From positions 1 to 60,369 of the forward strand of contig NZ_BDBA01000078.1 of NCBI RefSeq assembly GCF_001612745.1: a stretch of 60,369 nt of DNA, in the 5' to 3' direction. The position numbers and the translations under genes were made by a program. Below, in pieces: positions 36,122-44,759 of the stretch; positions within the stretch are counted from its first letter, which is position 1; every line of letters begins with the position of its first letter. The DNA comes from Nocardia amamiensis NBRC 102102. Its GTDB lineage: Bacteria > Actinomycetota > Actinomycetes > Mycobacteriales > Mycobacteriaceae. The notes under the pieces were generated by a model. It was not told the DNA's origin and searched no databases. It saw nothing but the letters and a program-made list of their open reading frames with translations.

Positions 36122-36538
36122 GGCAAACTCCTCCAGGCATGTGCGCCAATTGGTTGCTCGGAATCGAACGCCACGATTCTAGGCGGCCGCGAAAGGCCAC
36201 TTGATAGCCAGTCGGAGTGCACTGGCCTGGTGTGATCCAGCCAGACGGCGACCTACGCCGGGAGGGCTCGGCGAGCGTGCCGTCCCGGCGCGGCGTTTCT
36301 CACAGCGGGCCGACCACCAGCAACTGCGCCCAGTACTCCGCGGCGGCGGGGCCGAGCAGCGGCAACAGGAAATCGAACAGCAGATACGACATGAACCAAC
36401 TACCTCCACAACCGAGCAGGAACGGCCCCGCTTGTCGGGACCACGACGCCGAATTCCTCTGCGTCCATCGACAGCACTACCCTCCGGCGCCCTGATTCAT
36501 CGCGACGGTATCACGATCGTGAAACACAACACATCCGG
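36122..36538. other. 417-bp spacer between pdxS and the Nudix/LemA gene
   Basis: It holds a probable tiny membrane-protein gene at 36300-36392 and the promoter and ribosome site of pdxS. Apart from these I see no structure I can name. In M. tuberculosis this gap is filled by other genes. Confidence 0.5.
36300..36392 (-). CDS. possible 30-residue membrane miniprotein
   Basis: From ATG 36392 the frame reads 30 residues beginning MSYLLFDFLLPLLG and ending LLVVGPL before TGA. A perfect GGAGG lies 10 nt upstream. The peptide is almost entirely hydrophobic with one acidic pair (Asp7, Glu20), the size of a single membrane helix. It lies upstream of pdxS on the same strand, 178 bp ahead. Many actinobacterial loci hide such miniproteins. 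Without comparison to other genomes it is a candidate only. Confidence 0.45.
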   Translation of the reverse strand: MSYLLFDFLLPLLGPAAAEYWAQLLVVGPL

Positions 36539-37585
36539 TCAGCGGATGGAGCGGACTTCGGGGTCGGTCGTTCCCGACGCGGCTTCGGCGGCTTCGGCGA
36601 GCAGTTCATCCAGGTGATACGGGTACACGGTTTCACAGCCGCGGTCCAGCGCGACGATGTCGGCGGCCGTGCACCATTTGTTACCGGTGATGGAGCGGCG
36701 TTCGATCGCGGTCTGGTTCGCGGCGTGCGGTTCGAAACCGCGCACGCGCAGGGCGAAGAACAGCTCTTCGGAACGGATCAGCTCACCGTTGAAGGGGAAT
36801 ACCGCCACCCGCCGCCAGATCGGGCCGCGCAGAGCGTCCGGGTCGGCGCGGTACCCGGTTTCCTCGTAGAGCTCCCGCACCGCCGCGACGCGCAGGCTTT
36901 CCCCCGGTTCCACCCCGCCGCCGACGGTGAACCAGAACGACACCTCCGGCGTCTTGGGGTCGTTGCCGCGCATCAGCAAAGTCCGGTCGTGCTCGTCGAA
37001 CAGAACCACGCGCGCGGTGGTGCGGATGGTGTCGACCGCCAGGCCCGTGGACGCGGCGGGCGTGGCCCGTTCGGTGATCTCGAAATAGGACGGCAGCGGG
37101 GCGGTGCCGCCGAGGTGCAGGATGCGGACCGGGCGGCGGGTGCGCAGCGCGAGCGTATCGCGCACGGCGTCGTTGTGGAAGCGGCGGGCGATCAGCACCC
37201 TCGCCTCGGCGTCGGCCAGCTCGGCGACCAGTTGCGGACGCAGCATGTCGATGTCGACGCCCGACAGCGCCGACGACAGCTGGTTCTCCACCGTCTCCCG
37301 GTCGGCGCGACCGGCCCGCTCGGCCCGGTCCGCCAGCGCCGACAGCTGCCGGGCCTGCTCCGCCAGCCTCGGATCGGACACCGGGCCCGCGATGGCCATC
37401 GCCACCGCCCTGGCCACCACCGCGCGCCGCGCCAACGCCGAGTCGAGAGCCTGCCAGGACAAATCGGAGCGCACATGCAGCCGGTCGAGCCGATTGGCGG
37501 TGGAGTACGCCCACAGCCCGATCGCGATGACCACCGCGGCGATCAGCGCGAGAACGAGGACGGTCGTCGCGGAGAAGGTGATCAT
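36539..37585 (-). CDS. membrane-anchored LemA-like/Nudix hydrolase fusion (Rv2609c type)
   Basis: 348 residues from ATG 37585, overlapping the pimA stop by 4 bp. One N-terminal membrane helix (about 7-27) precedes a helical region, ANRLDRLHVRSDLSWQALDSALARRAVVARAVA (about 30-62), that resembles LemA. The C-terminal half is a Nudix domain: ARVVLFDEHDRTLLMRG, then GGGVEPGESLRVAAVRELYEETG (about 219-241), a complete Nudix box with its catalytic Glu residues. Last gene of the PI-mannoside operon, as Rv2609c follows pimA. It probably hydrolyses a nucleotide derivative near the membrane; substrate unknown. Confidence 0.85.
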   Translation of the reverse strand: MITFSATTVLVLALIAAVVIAIGLWAYSTANRLDRLHVRSDLSWQALDSALARRAVVARAVAMAIAGPVSDPRLAEQARQLSALADRAERAGRADRETVENQLSSALSGVDIDMLRPQLVAELADAEARVLIARRFHNDAVRDTLALRTRRPVRILHLGGTAPLPSYFEITERATPAASTGLAVDTIRTTARVVLFDEHDRTLLMRGNDPKTPEVSFWFTVGGGVEPGESLRVAAVRELYEETGYRADPDALRGPIWRRVAVFPFNGELIRSEELFFALRVRGFEPHAANQTAIERRSITGNKWCTAADIVALDRGCETVYPYHLDELLAEAAEAASGTTDPEVRSIR

Positions 37586-38706
37586 CCGGCGGCCCGCACC
37601 CTGATGTCGCCCACGGTCACGGTCTCGTACACGCGCAGGATCTGTTCGGCTACCACCGGCCAGTCGTACTCGCTCACCACCTGCGCCGCGGTGTGCACCA
37701 GGGCCTCCCTGCGCACCTCGTCGGTGAGCACGGTGTGCAGTGCGGCGGCCAGTGCCGCCGAGTCACCGACCGGGACGAGCATGCCTGCCGTGCCGTCGCG
37801 CAGGACCCGGCGGAACGCGTCCAGTTCGCTGGCCACCACGGGGGTGCCCGCGGCCATCGCCTCGATCAGGATGATGCCGAAGCTCTCGCCACCCAGGTTG
37901 GGCGCGACGTAGACGTCCGCGCTCCGCATCGCCGAAGCCTTCTCCTCGTCGGACACCTGCCCGAGAAAGCGCAGGTGCCCGGACAGCCCACCCGCCTCAC
38001 GGCGCAGCCGGTCTTCGTCGCCCCGGCCCACGATGAGGATCTCGACATCGGGGTGGCGGCGCACCAGATCGGGCAGCGCGCCGAGCAAGACCTCCATCCC
38101 CTTGCGCGGCTCGTCGTAACGGCCCAGGAACAGCACCGTCCCCCCGGCGCGGGGATAGCCGGGCAGCATCGGCGCCCTGGCGAACGCGGGAACATCGACG
38201 CCGTTGGGGATCTCCACCGCGTCCGAGCCCAACGCCTCCACCTGCCAGCGCCGCGCCAGTTCCGAGACCGCGATGCGGCCGGCGATCTTCTCGTGATACG
38301 GCCGCAACACGCCCTGGAAAGTGCTCAGCACCAATGACTTCGTCGTCGAGGTGTGGAAGGTGGCGACGATCGGCCCCTCGGCGATCTTCAGCGCGAGCAT
38401 CGACAGACTGGGCGCGTTGGGCTCGTGGATGTGCAGCACGTCGAAATCGTTGCCGTCGATCCATCGGCGAATCCTGGTGTAGGACATCGGCCCGAACGAC
38501 AATCGCGCCACCGACCCGTTGTACGGGATGGCGACCGCGCGGCCCGCCGACACCACGAACTCCGGCAGCGGCGTGCCGTCCGACGCGGGCGCCAGCACGC
38601 TCACCTTGTGCCCGCGTTCGATGAACACCCGCGCCAGCTCGACGACATGCGCCTGCACTCCACCCGGCACGTCGAACGAATAGGGGCAGACCATGCCGAT
38701 CTTCAT
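37582..38706 (-). CDS. pimA: phosphatidylinositol alpha-mannosyltransferase PimA
   Basis: 374 residues from ATG 38706, overlapping the patA stop as ATGA. PimA adds the first mannose from GDP-mannose to phosphatidylinositol on the inner face of the membrane. MVCPYSFDVPGGVQAHVVELARVF (about 5-28) is the GT4 N-terminal loop with GGVQ. HEPNAPSLSMLAL and FHTST follow. The C-terminal Rossmann domain has FLGRYDEPRKGMEVLL and the GT4 donor motif APNLGGESFGIILIEAMAAGTPVVAS with the catalytic Glu (E-x7-E). Essential envelope biosynthesis gene in mycobacteria. Confidence 0.97.
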   Translation of the reverse strand: MKIGMVCPYSFDVPGGVQAHVVELARVFIERGHKVSVLAPASDGTPLPEFVVSAGRAVAIPYNGSVARLSFGPMSYTRIRRWIDGNDFDVLHIHEPNAPSLSMLALKIAEGPIVATFHTSTTKSLVLSTFQGVLRPYHEKIAGRIAVSELARRWQVEALGSDAVEIPNGVDVPAFARAPMLPGYPRAGGTVLFLGRYDEPRKGMEVLLGALPDLVRRHPDVEILIVGRGDEDRLRREAGGLSGHLRFLGQVSDEEKASAMRSADVYVAPNLGGESFGIILIEAMAAGTPVVASELDAFRRVLRDGTAGMLVPVGDSAALAAALHTVLTDEVRREALVHTAAQVVSEYDWPVVAEQILRVYETVTVGDIRVRAAG

Positions 38707-39671
38707 GTCGTGACGTCCCCCTGCTCGGCCTGGATGCTCGCCTGCGTGGCGGCGATCATGGCGCGCCGCTGCGGCGACAGGTCGCTCTCCCACAGCGGTT
38801 GCAGCATGTGCCAATCCGCCGGGTGCTCGGCGATATTCGCCGCGAAGCGGTCTGCCAATTGCTGGGTAGCCACGGCCACACCACCGGAAACGTCCAGCGG
38901 CGCCTCGGTTTTCAGGCCCCAGTCCTCGCGCCCGTCGGCATCGACCTCGAACCACGCGTGCACCGGAATCAACGCGGCGCCGGTCTCGATGGCCAGCTTC
39001 GCCGCACCCGCGGGCATCCAGGTGCGCTCGCCGAAGAACTGAACGGGAACGCCTTTGCCGGTGAGGTCGCGTTCGCCCATCAGGCACACGATCTTGTTCT
39101 GTCGCAGGCGCGCCGCAAGCCGGCCGAACGGCGGCTGCTCACCGCCGGTCAACGGGAACACTTCGAAGCCGAGGCTCTCCCGGTAGGCGACGAACCGCTC
39201 GAACAGCGATTCCGGCTTCAGCCGCTCGGCCACGGTGGTCAGATTGCCGTAGTGCTGTATCAGCCAGACACCGGCCATATCCCAGTTGCCGGAATGCGGC
39301 AGCACGAAGATCACGCCGCGGCCCTCGGCGAGGGCGGCGTCGAGGAATGGCAATCCCTCGACGTAATAGTCGACCGCGGAATGATCCATCGCCGGCAGCC
39401 GGAACGCCTCGCGCCAGTACCGGGCGTAGGACCGCATGCTGGCGCGAATCAGCTCGTCCGGCACGTCGGCAGGAAGCACGCCGAGCACGCGGGCCAGGTT
39501 GCGCCGCAATTGGTTCGGCGCGCCACCCGCGTGGAACTCCCGATTGGCGCGCCGGGCCACCCGGTCGCCGCCCCAGTCGAACAAACGCCGGGCCGTCGAT
39601 TCCGGCAGCGCGCGCACCAGCCGCCAGCCCGCCGCGTATCCGGCGGCACCGAGCTGCTCCCCGATGCTCAT
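38703..39671 (-). CDS. patA: phosphatidylinositol mannoside acyltransferase PatA
   Basis: 322 residues from ATG 39671. It transfers a palmitoyl chain to the mannose of PIM. GVIFVLPHSGNWDMAGVWL (about 119-137) has the acyltransferase HxxxxD motif (HSGNWD). CLMGERDLTGKGVPVQFFGERTWMPAGAAKLAIETGAALIPVH is the lipid A acyltransferase-like acceptor/phosphate region. Immediately precedes pimA with a 4-bp overlap, as Rv2611c-Rv2610c in M. tuberculosis. Peripheral membrane protein with no transmembrane helix. Confidence 0.95.
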   Translation of the reverse strand: MSIGEQLGAAGYAAGWRLVRALPESTARRLFDWGGDRVARRANREFHAGGAPNQLRRNLARVLGVLPADVPDELIRASMRSYARYWREAFRLPAMDHSAVDYYVEGLPFLDAALAEGRGVIFVLPHSGNWDMAGVWLIQHYGNLTTVAERLKPESLFERFVAYRESLGFEVFPLTGGEQPPFGRLAARLRQNKIVCLMGERDLTGKGVPVQFFGERTWMPAGAAKLAIETGAALIPVHAWFEVDADGREDWGLKTEAPLDVSGGVAVATQQLADRFAANIAEHPADWHMLQPLWESDLSPQRRAMIAATQASIQAEQGDVTT

Positions 39672-39833
39672 GCTGTGTCCTCTCGTGCATGAGCGGAGCT
39701 CTCCACGGTCACGCTGCGCTGCCGCCTCCGAGCTTGACCACTCATGCGCACTTCCCCGCTCCTCGTCCGCGATCCATCAGCACGGATGCTCCGGACGCCA
39801 CCGTCGACAGGTCGGCGTCCGGCACCAAGTGAG

Positions 39834-40529
39834 TCACGACGGGAGCCCCGTGGCGTCGGCGGTACCCGTGCTCGAATTCCGCGGCTGCGCGGCCGGTATC
39901 ACGGTTCGCGCCCCCGGCGAATTGCGCACGGCCAGCACCCGCTGGACAACGGTGACGATGCTGAGCACCGCGAGAATCCACATGGCCACGTGGACCGCGT
40001 AGGTGAGCCATTCGATGCCCCAGTACCCGCCGATACCGGTGAATCCGGCCCCGACCAGCACGATGACCAGGCGGTCCGGCCGTTCGATGAGACCGCCGTC
40101 CGCGGACAGCCCGCTGGCTTCGGCGCGCGCCTTGGCGTAGGAGATCACCTGCGAGGTCACCAGGACGACGAGCGTCGCGACGAACAGCGGTTTGTGCTGC
40201 TCGTGGAAGACCGCCCACCACGCGAGGCCACCGAAGATGGCTCCGTCGGCGAGGCGGTCACAGGTGGCGTCCAGCACGGCGCCGTATTTCGTCCCGCCGC
40301 CGCGCGCCCTGGCCATGGCCCCGTCGAGCATGTCGAACATGACGAACAACCAGATCACCATGGTTCCCCAGAACAGGTGTCCGGTCGGGAACAGCGTGAC
40401 GGCGGCGACGATGGACGCGGTGGTACCGATGAGCGTCACGGCATCGGGTGTGAGGCCGGTGCCGACCAGCGCCCGGCCCAGCGGCGCCGTCGCCTTGGCG
40501 AACGCCTCGCGGCCGAAGAAACTCAGCAC
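39834..40529 (-). CDS. pgsA1: phosphatidylinositol phosphate synthase (CDP-alcohol phosphatidyltransferase)
   Basis: 231 residues from GTG 40529. The CDP-alcohol phosphotransferase motif D-x2-DG-x2-AR-x8-G-x3-D-x3-D is complete at Asp66, Asp69, Gly70, Ala73, Arg74, Gly83, Asp87 and Asp91 (MFDMLDGAMARARGGGTKYG and on). About six membrane helices surround it. It makes phosphatidylinositol phosphate from CDP-diacylglycerol and inositol 1-phosphate, the precursor for PIMs. Located between the HIT gene and patA, as Rv2612c. The 162-bp gap to patA holds no other gene that I can see. Confidence 0.95.
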   Translation of the reverse strand: MLSFFGREAFAKATAPLGRALVGTGLTPDAVTLIGTTASIVAAVTLFPTGHLFWGTMVIWLFVMFDMLDGAMARARGGGTKYGAVLDATCDRLADGAIFGGLAWWAVFHEQHKPLFVATLVVLVTSQVISYAKARAEASGLSADGGLIERPDRLVIVLVGAGFTGIGGYWGIEWLTYAVHVAMWILAVLSIVTVVQRVLAVRNSPGARTVIPAAQPRNSSTGTADATGLPS

Positions 40530-40552
40530 GGCCGATCCGCCCGGTCGCTCAT

Positions 40553-41152
40553 CTATGCCTCCTTCCAGGCCGCCGCGAGCAGCGCCCTGGTCTCCCGCAG
40601 CAATTGCGGCATCACCTTCACCCCGCCGACCACGGTGATGAAGTTCGCGTCACCGCCCCAGCGCGGCACGATGTGCTGGTGCAGGTGGTCGGCCAGCGAA
40701 CCGCCGGCCACTGCGCCGAGGTTCAATCCGACGTTGAAGCCGTGCGGCCGGGAGACCTTCTTCATCACCCGGATCGCCTGCTGGGTGAAGGCCATCAGTT
40801 CGGCGCTCTCGGCCTCGGTGAGGTCCTCCAAGTCGGCCACCTTGCGGTACGGCACCACCATCATGTGCCCGGGGTTGTACGGGTACAGGTTGAGCACCGC
40901 GTACACCAACTCGCCCCTGGCGACCACCAATCCGTCCTCGTCGGCCATCTTCGGGATGTCCGTGAACGGATGACCCGTCGAATCCTTGGGACCGGTGGCC
41001 GCCTCCGCGATGTAGGACATGCGGTAGGGCGTCCACAGTCGAAGCAGCCGATCCGGTTCACCCGCGCCGGCGTCCACGATGGCTCTCTGGTCGGCCGAGG
41101 TCGCGGTCTCGTCCAGATCCGCGAGCCCGTCCGGCACCGTGCGCTCGGTCAT
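40553..41152 (-). CDS. HIT-family hydrolase/Ap4A phosphorylase-like (Rv2613c type)
   Basis: 199 residues from ATG 41152. HLHQHIVPRWGGDANFITV (about 157-175) is the HIT motif HxHxHxx with the nucleophile His. LVVARGELVYAVLNLYPYNPGHMMVVPYRKV is the usual upstream part. The M. tuberculosis protein in this position acts as a diadenosine tetraphosphate phosphorylase, and the same role is likely. It lies 23 bp upstream of pgsA1. Its start codon falls inside the tandem repeat at 41140-41307. Confidence 0.93.
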   Translation of the reverse strand: MTERTVPDGLADLDETATSADQRAIVDAGAGEPDRLLRLWTPYRMSYIAEAATGPKDSTGHPFTDIPKMADEDGLVVARGELVYAVLNLYPYNPGHMMVVPYRKVADLEDLTEAESAELMAFTQQAIRVMKKVSRPHGFNVGLNLGAVAGGSLADHLHQHIVPRWGGDANFITVVGGVKVMPQLLRETRALLAAAWKEA

Positions 41153-41307
41153 GCCTGCGCCTCGCTGGCGCTCGGCTCCGGCACGACCGAGTGCTCGGCT
41201 GTGTCGTTTGTTCGCTCGCTGCGCTCGGTCATGCCTGCGCCTCGCTGGCGCTCGGCTCCGGCACGACCGAGTGCTCGGCTGTGTCGTTTGTTCGCTCGCT
41301 GCGCTCG
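41140..41307. repeat. 80-bp perfect tandem duplication plus partial third copy
   Basis: The 80 bases 41140-41219 recur without mismatch at 41220-41299, and the first seven bases of a third copy follow before divergence. The unit contains GCTCGGTCATGCCTGCGCC and TGTCGTTTGTTCGCTCGCTG. The repeat overlaps the first codon of the HIT gene and fills the gap to thrS. Copy number at such repeats often varies between strains. Confidence 0.85.
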
Positions 41308-41308
41308 C

Positions 41309-43372
41309 TCATGCCCCGCCCTTGTTCCCGGACCGGATCTCGAAACCCTCGGCCGTCGGCGACGCGTTCTCCCGATGCGCGATCCAGGCGACGACGGTGG
41401 CCACCGCGTCCTCCACCGGCACGGTGTTGAGCTGGGTGCCGTCCCGGAACCGGAAGCTCACGGCGTTCGCGTTCACGTCGCGCTCACCGGCGAGCAGCAT
41501 GAACGGCACCTTCTGCGCGTTGTTGTTGAAGATCTTCTTTTGCATCCGGTCGTCGCTGCGATCCACTTGCGCGCGGACGCCCTCGTCCCGCAGTTGCTCG
41601 ATCACCCGATCCAGATGCGGCACAAACGTTTCCGCCACCGGGATGCCGACGACCTGCACCGGCGACAGCCACGCCGGGAAGGCACCCGCGTAATGCTCGG
41701 TGAGCACGCCGAAGAAGCGCTCGATCGAGCCGAACAGCGCACGGTGGATCATCACCGGCCGCTGCTTGGTGCCGTCGGAGGCGGTGTATTCCAGGTTGAA
41801 CCGTTCCGGCAGGTTGAAGTCCAGCTGGATGGTCGACATCTGCCAGGTACGGCCGAGCGCGTCCTTGGCCTGCACCGAGATCTTCGGGCCGTAGAACGCG
41901 GCGCCGCCCGGATCGGGCACCAGCTCCAGCCCGGAGGCGGAGGCGACCTTGGACAGGGTCTCGGTGGCCTCCTCCCAGATCTCCTCGGAACCGACGAACT
42001 TCTTCGGGTCCTTGGTGGACAGTTCGAGGTAGAAGTCGTCGAGGCCGTAATCCTTCAGCAGGTCCAGCACGAACCGCAGCGTATCGGTGAGTTCGCTGTG
42101 CATCTGCTCTTTGGTGCAGTAGATGTGCGCGTCGTCCTGGGTCATGCCGCGCACCCTGGTCAGGCCGTGCACCACGCCGGACTTCTCGTAGCGGTACACC
42201 GAGCCGAACTCGAACAGCCGCAGCGGCAGCTCCCGATACGACCGGCCGCGGGCGCGGAAGATCAGGTTGTGCATCGGGCAGTTCATCGGCTTGACGTAGT
42301 AGTCCTGGCCTGGCTTGCGGACGGTCCCGTCCTCATTGAGCTCCGCGTCGAGGTGCATCGGGGGGAACATCCCGTCGCGGTACCAGTCCAAGTGCCCGGA
42401 GACCTCGAAGAGGTGGCCCTTGGTGATATGCGGGGTGTTGACGAACTCGTAACCGGCCGCCACATGCCTGCGGCGCGAATACTCCTCCAGCTCCTTGCGG
42501 ATGATGCCGCCCTTGGGGTGGAAGACCGGAAGGCCGGAACCGAGCTCGTCGGGGAAGCTGAACAGGTCCAGTTCCAGGCCGAGCTTGCGGTGGTCTCGGC
42601 GCTCGGCCTCGGCGAGCAGGTGCAGGTGCTCGTCGAGCGCCTCCTGCGACTCCCACGCGGTGCCGTAGATGCGCTGCAGATCCTCGCGGTTCTGGTCGCC
42701 GCGCCAGTACGCGGCGGAGCTGCGGGTCAGCTTGAAGGCCGGGATGAACTTGGTGGTCGGGATGTGCGGGCCGCGGCACAGATCGCCCCAGATCTTCTCG
42801 CCGGTGCGCGGGTCCAGGTTGTCGTAGATGGTCAGCTCTGCGCCGCCGACCTCCATGACCTCCGGGTCATCGATGCCGGACTTGTCGCTGATCAGCTCCA
42901 GCTTGAACGGCTCCTTGGCCAGCTCGACCCTGGCGTCCTCGACCTCGACCACCCGGCGCGAGAACCGCTGCGCGCCTTTGACGATCTTCTTCATCCGGGA
43001 TTCCAGCTTGGCCAGGTCCTCCGGGGTGAACGGCCGCTCGACCCGGAAGTCGTAGTAGAAGCCGTCCTTGATGTAAGGACCGATGCCCAGCTTGGCCTCG
43101 GGAAACTCCTGTTGCACGGCTTGGGCCAAGACGTGCGCGGTGGAGTGCCGGATGACGTTGCGGCCGTCCTCGGTGTTCGCGGCCACCGGCTGCACGTCGA
43201 CATCGGTGTCCGGGGTCCAGGACAGGTCCTTCAACTCGCCGTCCAGCCGGACGACGACGACGGTGTCCGGCCCCTTGGTCGGCAGACCCGCCTCGCGCAC
43301 CGCGGCACCCGCCGTCGTCCCGGCCGGCACCCGGACGAGGGCGACTGGGCTGATGGGCGCTGAAGTGGTCAC
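41309..43372 (-). CDS. thrS: threonyl-tRNA synthetase
   Basis: 687 residues from GTG 43372, with AAGGAG about 9 nt upstream; longer in-frame starts lack that site. An N-terminal TGS-like domain (about 1-70) precedes the editing domain ([24 protein letters not shown], with HxxxH). The class II core has motif 1 near the two-fold helix, motif 2 around [33 protein letters not shown], and MNCPMHN with the zinc-binding Cys. The C-terminal anticodon-binding domain follows. No T-box leader is evident. It follows the PI-mannoside gene order as in Rv2614c. Confidence 0.97.
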   Translation of the reverse strand: MTTSAPISPVALVRVPAGTTAGAAVREAGLPTKGPDTVVVVRLDGELKDLSWTPDTDVDVQPVAANTEDGRNVIRHSTAHVLAQAVQQEFPEAKLGIGPYIKDGFYYDFRVERPFTPEDLAKLESRMKKIVKGAQRFSRRVVEVEDARVELAKEPFKLELISDKSGIDDPEVMEVGGAELTIYDNLDPRTGEKIWGDLCRGPHIPTTKFIPAFKLTRSSAAYWRGDQNREDLQRIYGTAWESQEALDEHLHLLAEAERRDHRKLGLELDLFSFPDELGSGLPVFHPKGGIIRKELEEYSRRRHVAAGYEFVNTPHITKGHLFEVSGHLDWYRDGMFPPMHLDAELNEDGTVRKPGQDYYVKPMNCPMHNLIFRARGRSYRELPLRLFEFGSVYRYEKSGVVHGLTRVRGMTQDDAHIYCTKEQMHSELTDTLRFVLDLLKDYGLDDFYLELSTKDPKKFVGSEEIWEEATETLSKVASASGLELVPDPGGAAFYGPKISVQAKDALGRTWQMSTIQLDFNLPERFNLEYTASDGTKQRPVMIHRALFGSIERFFGVLTEHYAGAFPAWLSPVQVVGIPVAETFVPHLDRVIEQLRDEGVRAQVDRSDDRMQKKIFNNNAQKVPFMLLAGERDVNANAVSFRFRDGTQLNTVPVEDAVATVVAWIAHRENASPTAEGFEIRSGNKGGA

Positions 43373-43513
43373 GGCTGCGCTCTCCTTGGCGTTCTCGTGG
43401 GCGGGCGGGTCCCCGCTGAATGGTGGCCGATCGCGTGTTCGCTCCGGCGCGACCATGCTACTGTCCCGCCGCTGCGCGCTGCTCCCCCGCCTCGCTCCCC
43501 GCCGTGCCGGATA

Positions 43514-43605
43514 TTCAGGCCGTACCGGTTGAGGGGCGCGGGATTCCCGTTCGGATTCTGTGTCGAGTGCTGTGCCGCCTCCGCGGGTCTTCAGGCCGTA
43601 CCGGT
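43514..43605. repeat. 16-bp direct repeats upstream of thrS
   Basis: TTCAGGCCGTACCGGT occurs at 43514-43529 and again at 43590-43605, start to start 76 bp. Both copies lie between the thrS start and the FhuF-like stop. The second is 4 bp from the FhuF-like stop codon. Nothing about them suggests a known operator. Confidence 0.6.
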
Positions 43606-43609
43606 CCCC

Positions 43610-44224
43610 TCAGGTTTCGGCGGCGAGTTTCGCGAGTAGCGCGGTGCGTTCGGCGGCTGGTCGTTTGGGACAGCTGGTGCACATCTGGCAGCCGGGGACC
43701 TCGAATACCAGACAGCAGGACATCCGCCGGACGAACGTGCGTCCGCCGATCTCGACGAACCGCGGTGCCGGGAGTTTGCCGCCGATCTCGGCGGCCAGCC
43801 GTGCGCCCGCGTCCGGTGAACCGGCGTCCAGCGCACGATTGCCGATCGCGTCGGTGGCAATCGCCCATAGCGAGGGAATGCCCGCCCCGGACACCTCGGC
43901 GACCGGCGGGATCACGGCGGCGAGGGTGTCGCGCAGGGTCGCCGCGCAATCGGCCTGCGCGCCGCCGGCCGCGAGGATGCGCACCCGCTCGATGCCGCCG
44001 TCCGGTCGCACTTCGCAATCCAGCCGGTCCAACGCGGCTTCGGGGGCGGGTTCGTCGTGCGCGTACGCCCGCGCGATCTGCTCCACCAGCGCGGACGCGA
44101 CCATGCACCACCACAGCGTGCCCGCGATGCGCGGCGACGTGGTCCCCCACGAGTGACCCATTTCCGCGATACGCGCGGCCAGCCACTCCGGCTGGGTGAG
44201 CATGCGCCCCGCGACGGTGGTCAC
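43610..44224 (-). CDS. FhuF-like (2Fe-2S) protein, possible ferric-siderophore reductase
   Basis: 204 residues from GTG 44224, whose GTGA overlaps the upstream stop; ATG 44248 or 44254 are alternatives that overlap more. The C-terminus has RRMSCCLVFEVPGCQMCTSCPKR, the CC-x10-C-x2-C cluster site of the FhuF family. The rest is helical and fits the FhuF-type reductase fold. FhuF proteins release iron from ferric siderophores in the cytoplasm. No siderophore transport genes are adjacent, so the iron role is by family only. Confidence 0.85.
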   Translation of the reverse strand: MTTVAGRMLTQPEWLAARIAEMGHSWGTTSPRIAGTLWWCMVASALVEQIARAYAHDEPAPEAALDRLDCEVRPDGGIERVRILAAGGAQADCAATLRDTLAAVIPPVAEVSGAGIPSLWAIATDAIGNRALDAGSPDAGARLAAEIGGKLPAPRFVEIGGRTFVRRMSCCLVFEVPGCQMCTSCPKRPAAERTALLAKLAAET

Positions 44225-44652
44225 CGTTGCAGGGGGCTGCGCAGCCATTCCCATTCGACTCCGATCCAACTACCCACAAGCCCGAACGTTCCCAATACCC
44301 ACAGCGTCGCGACGACCAATGCGGCGGTGCCGGCCGCGGCGAACACCCGCATCGCCGGACCACGGGCGGAATACCAGGCCATACCCTGCCGGTACCGGTC
44401 CCGCAACCACCCCAACGCTCTACGCGCCCAAGCGAATTCCGTGGCGAGGATGCCGAGCCCGGCGAACACGATCGCCCAGCCGGGGCCGGGATACGGGATC
44501 GCGAGGAGGCCGACCGCGAGCACGGCGACACCGACCACCGCGACCCCGATCCGGTAGGCGAGATACAGCGTAGGTCGTCGCCCGAGCCCGGCACGGAAGG
44601 CACGCCAGCCGGTCGGCCGATCGGTCGAGCTCGTTTCCAGATCTGCGGTCAC
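44221..44652 (-). CDS. PGPGW-motif membrane protein (TIGR02611 type)
   Basis: 143 residues from GTG 44652; an in-frame start further up at 44763 would add a disordered stretch. Two hydrophobic segments surround AIPYPGPGWAIVFAGLGILATEFAWARR (about 49-76), the signature of the PGPGW transmembrane family. A last helix precedes WEWLRSPLQR. It overlaps the FhuF-like gene by 4 bp. Function unknown. Confidence 0.85.
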   Translation of the reverse strand: MTADLETSSTDRPTGWRAFRAGLGRRPTLYLAYRIGVAVVGVAVLAVGLLAIPYPGPGWAIVFAGLGILATEFAWARRALGWLRDRYRQGMAWYSARGPAMRVFAAAGTAALVVATLWVLGTFGLVGSWIGVEWEWLRSPLQR

Positions 44653-44712
44653 GTCCCCAGGGTACGAGCAATCCGGTCCCCGGAATTCCGCTCCCACCTG
44701 TCCGGACACGGC

Positions 44713-44745
44713 GATCCCGCCCGGGTGGCGCGCCCGGGCGGGATC
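44713..44745 (-). terminator. perfect 13-bp GC hairpin after the SulP/carbonic anhydrase gene
   Basis: GATCCCGCCCGGG and CCCGGGCGGGATC pair without mismatch around TGGCGCG. It begins 15 bp beyond the stop of the minus-strand SulP gene. No T tract follows, as is common for actinobacterial hairpin terminators. Confidence 0.7.
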
Positions 44746-44759
44746 ACTCGTCTGATCGG

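Noticed and set aside
41079..41693. Plus-strand frame with repeated peptide units across the tandem repeat
   Set aside because: The peptide repeat only reflects the 80-bp DNA duplication; the rest is antisense to thrS and the HIT gene.
43373..43609. Possible T-box leader for thrS
   Set aside because: I could find no T-box consensus (TGGGTGGTACCGCG-like) or specifier structure; actinobacterial T-boxes are mostly on ileS.
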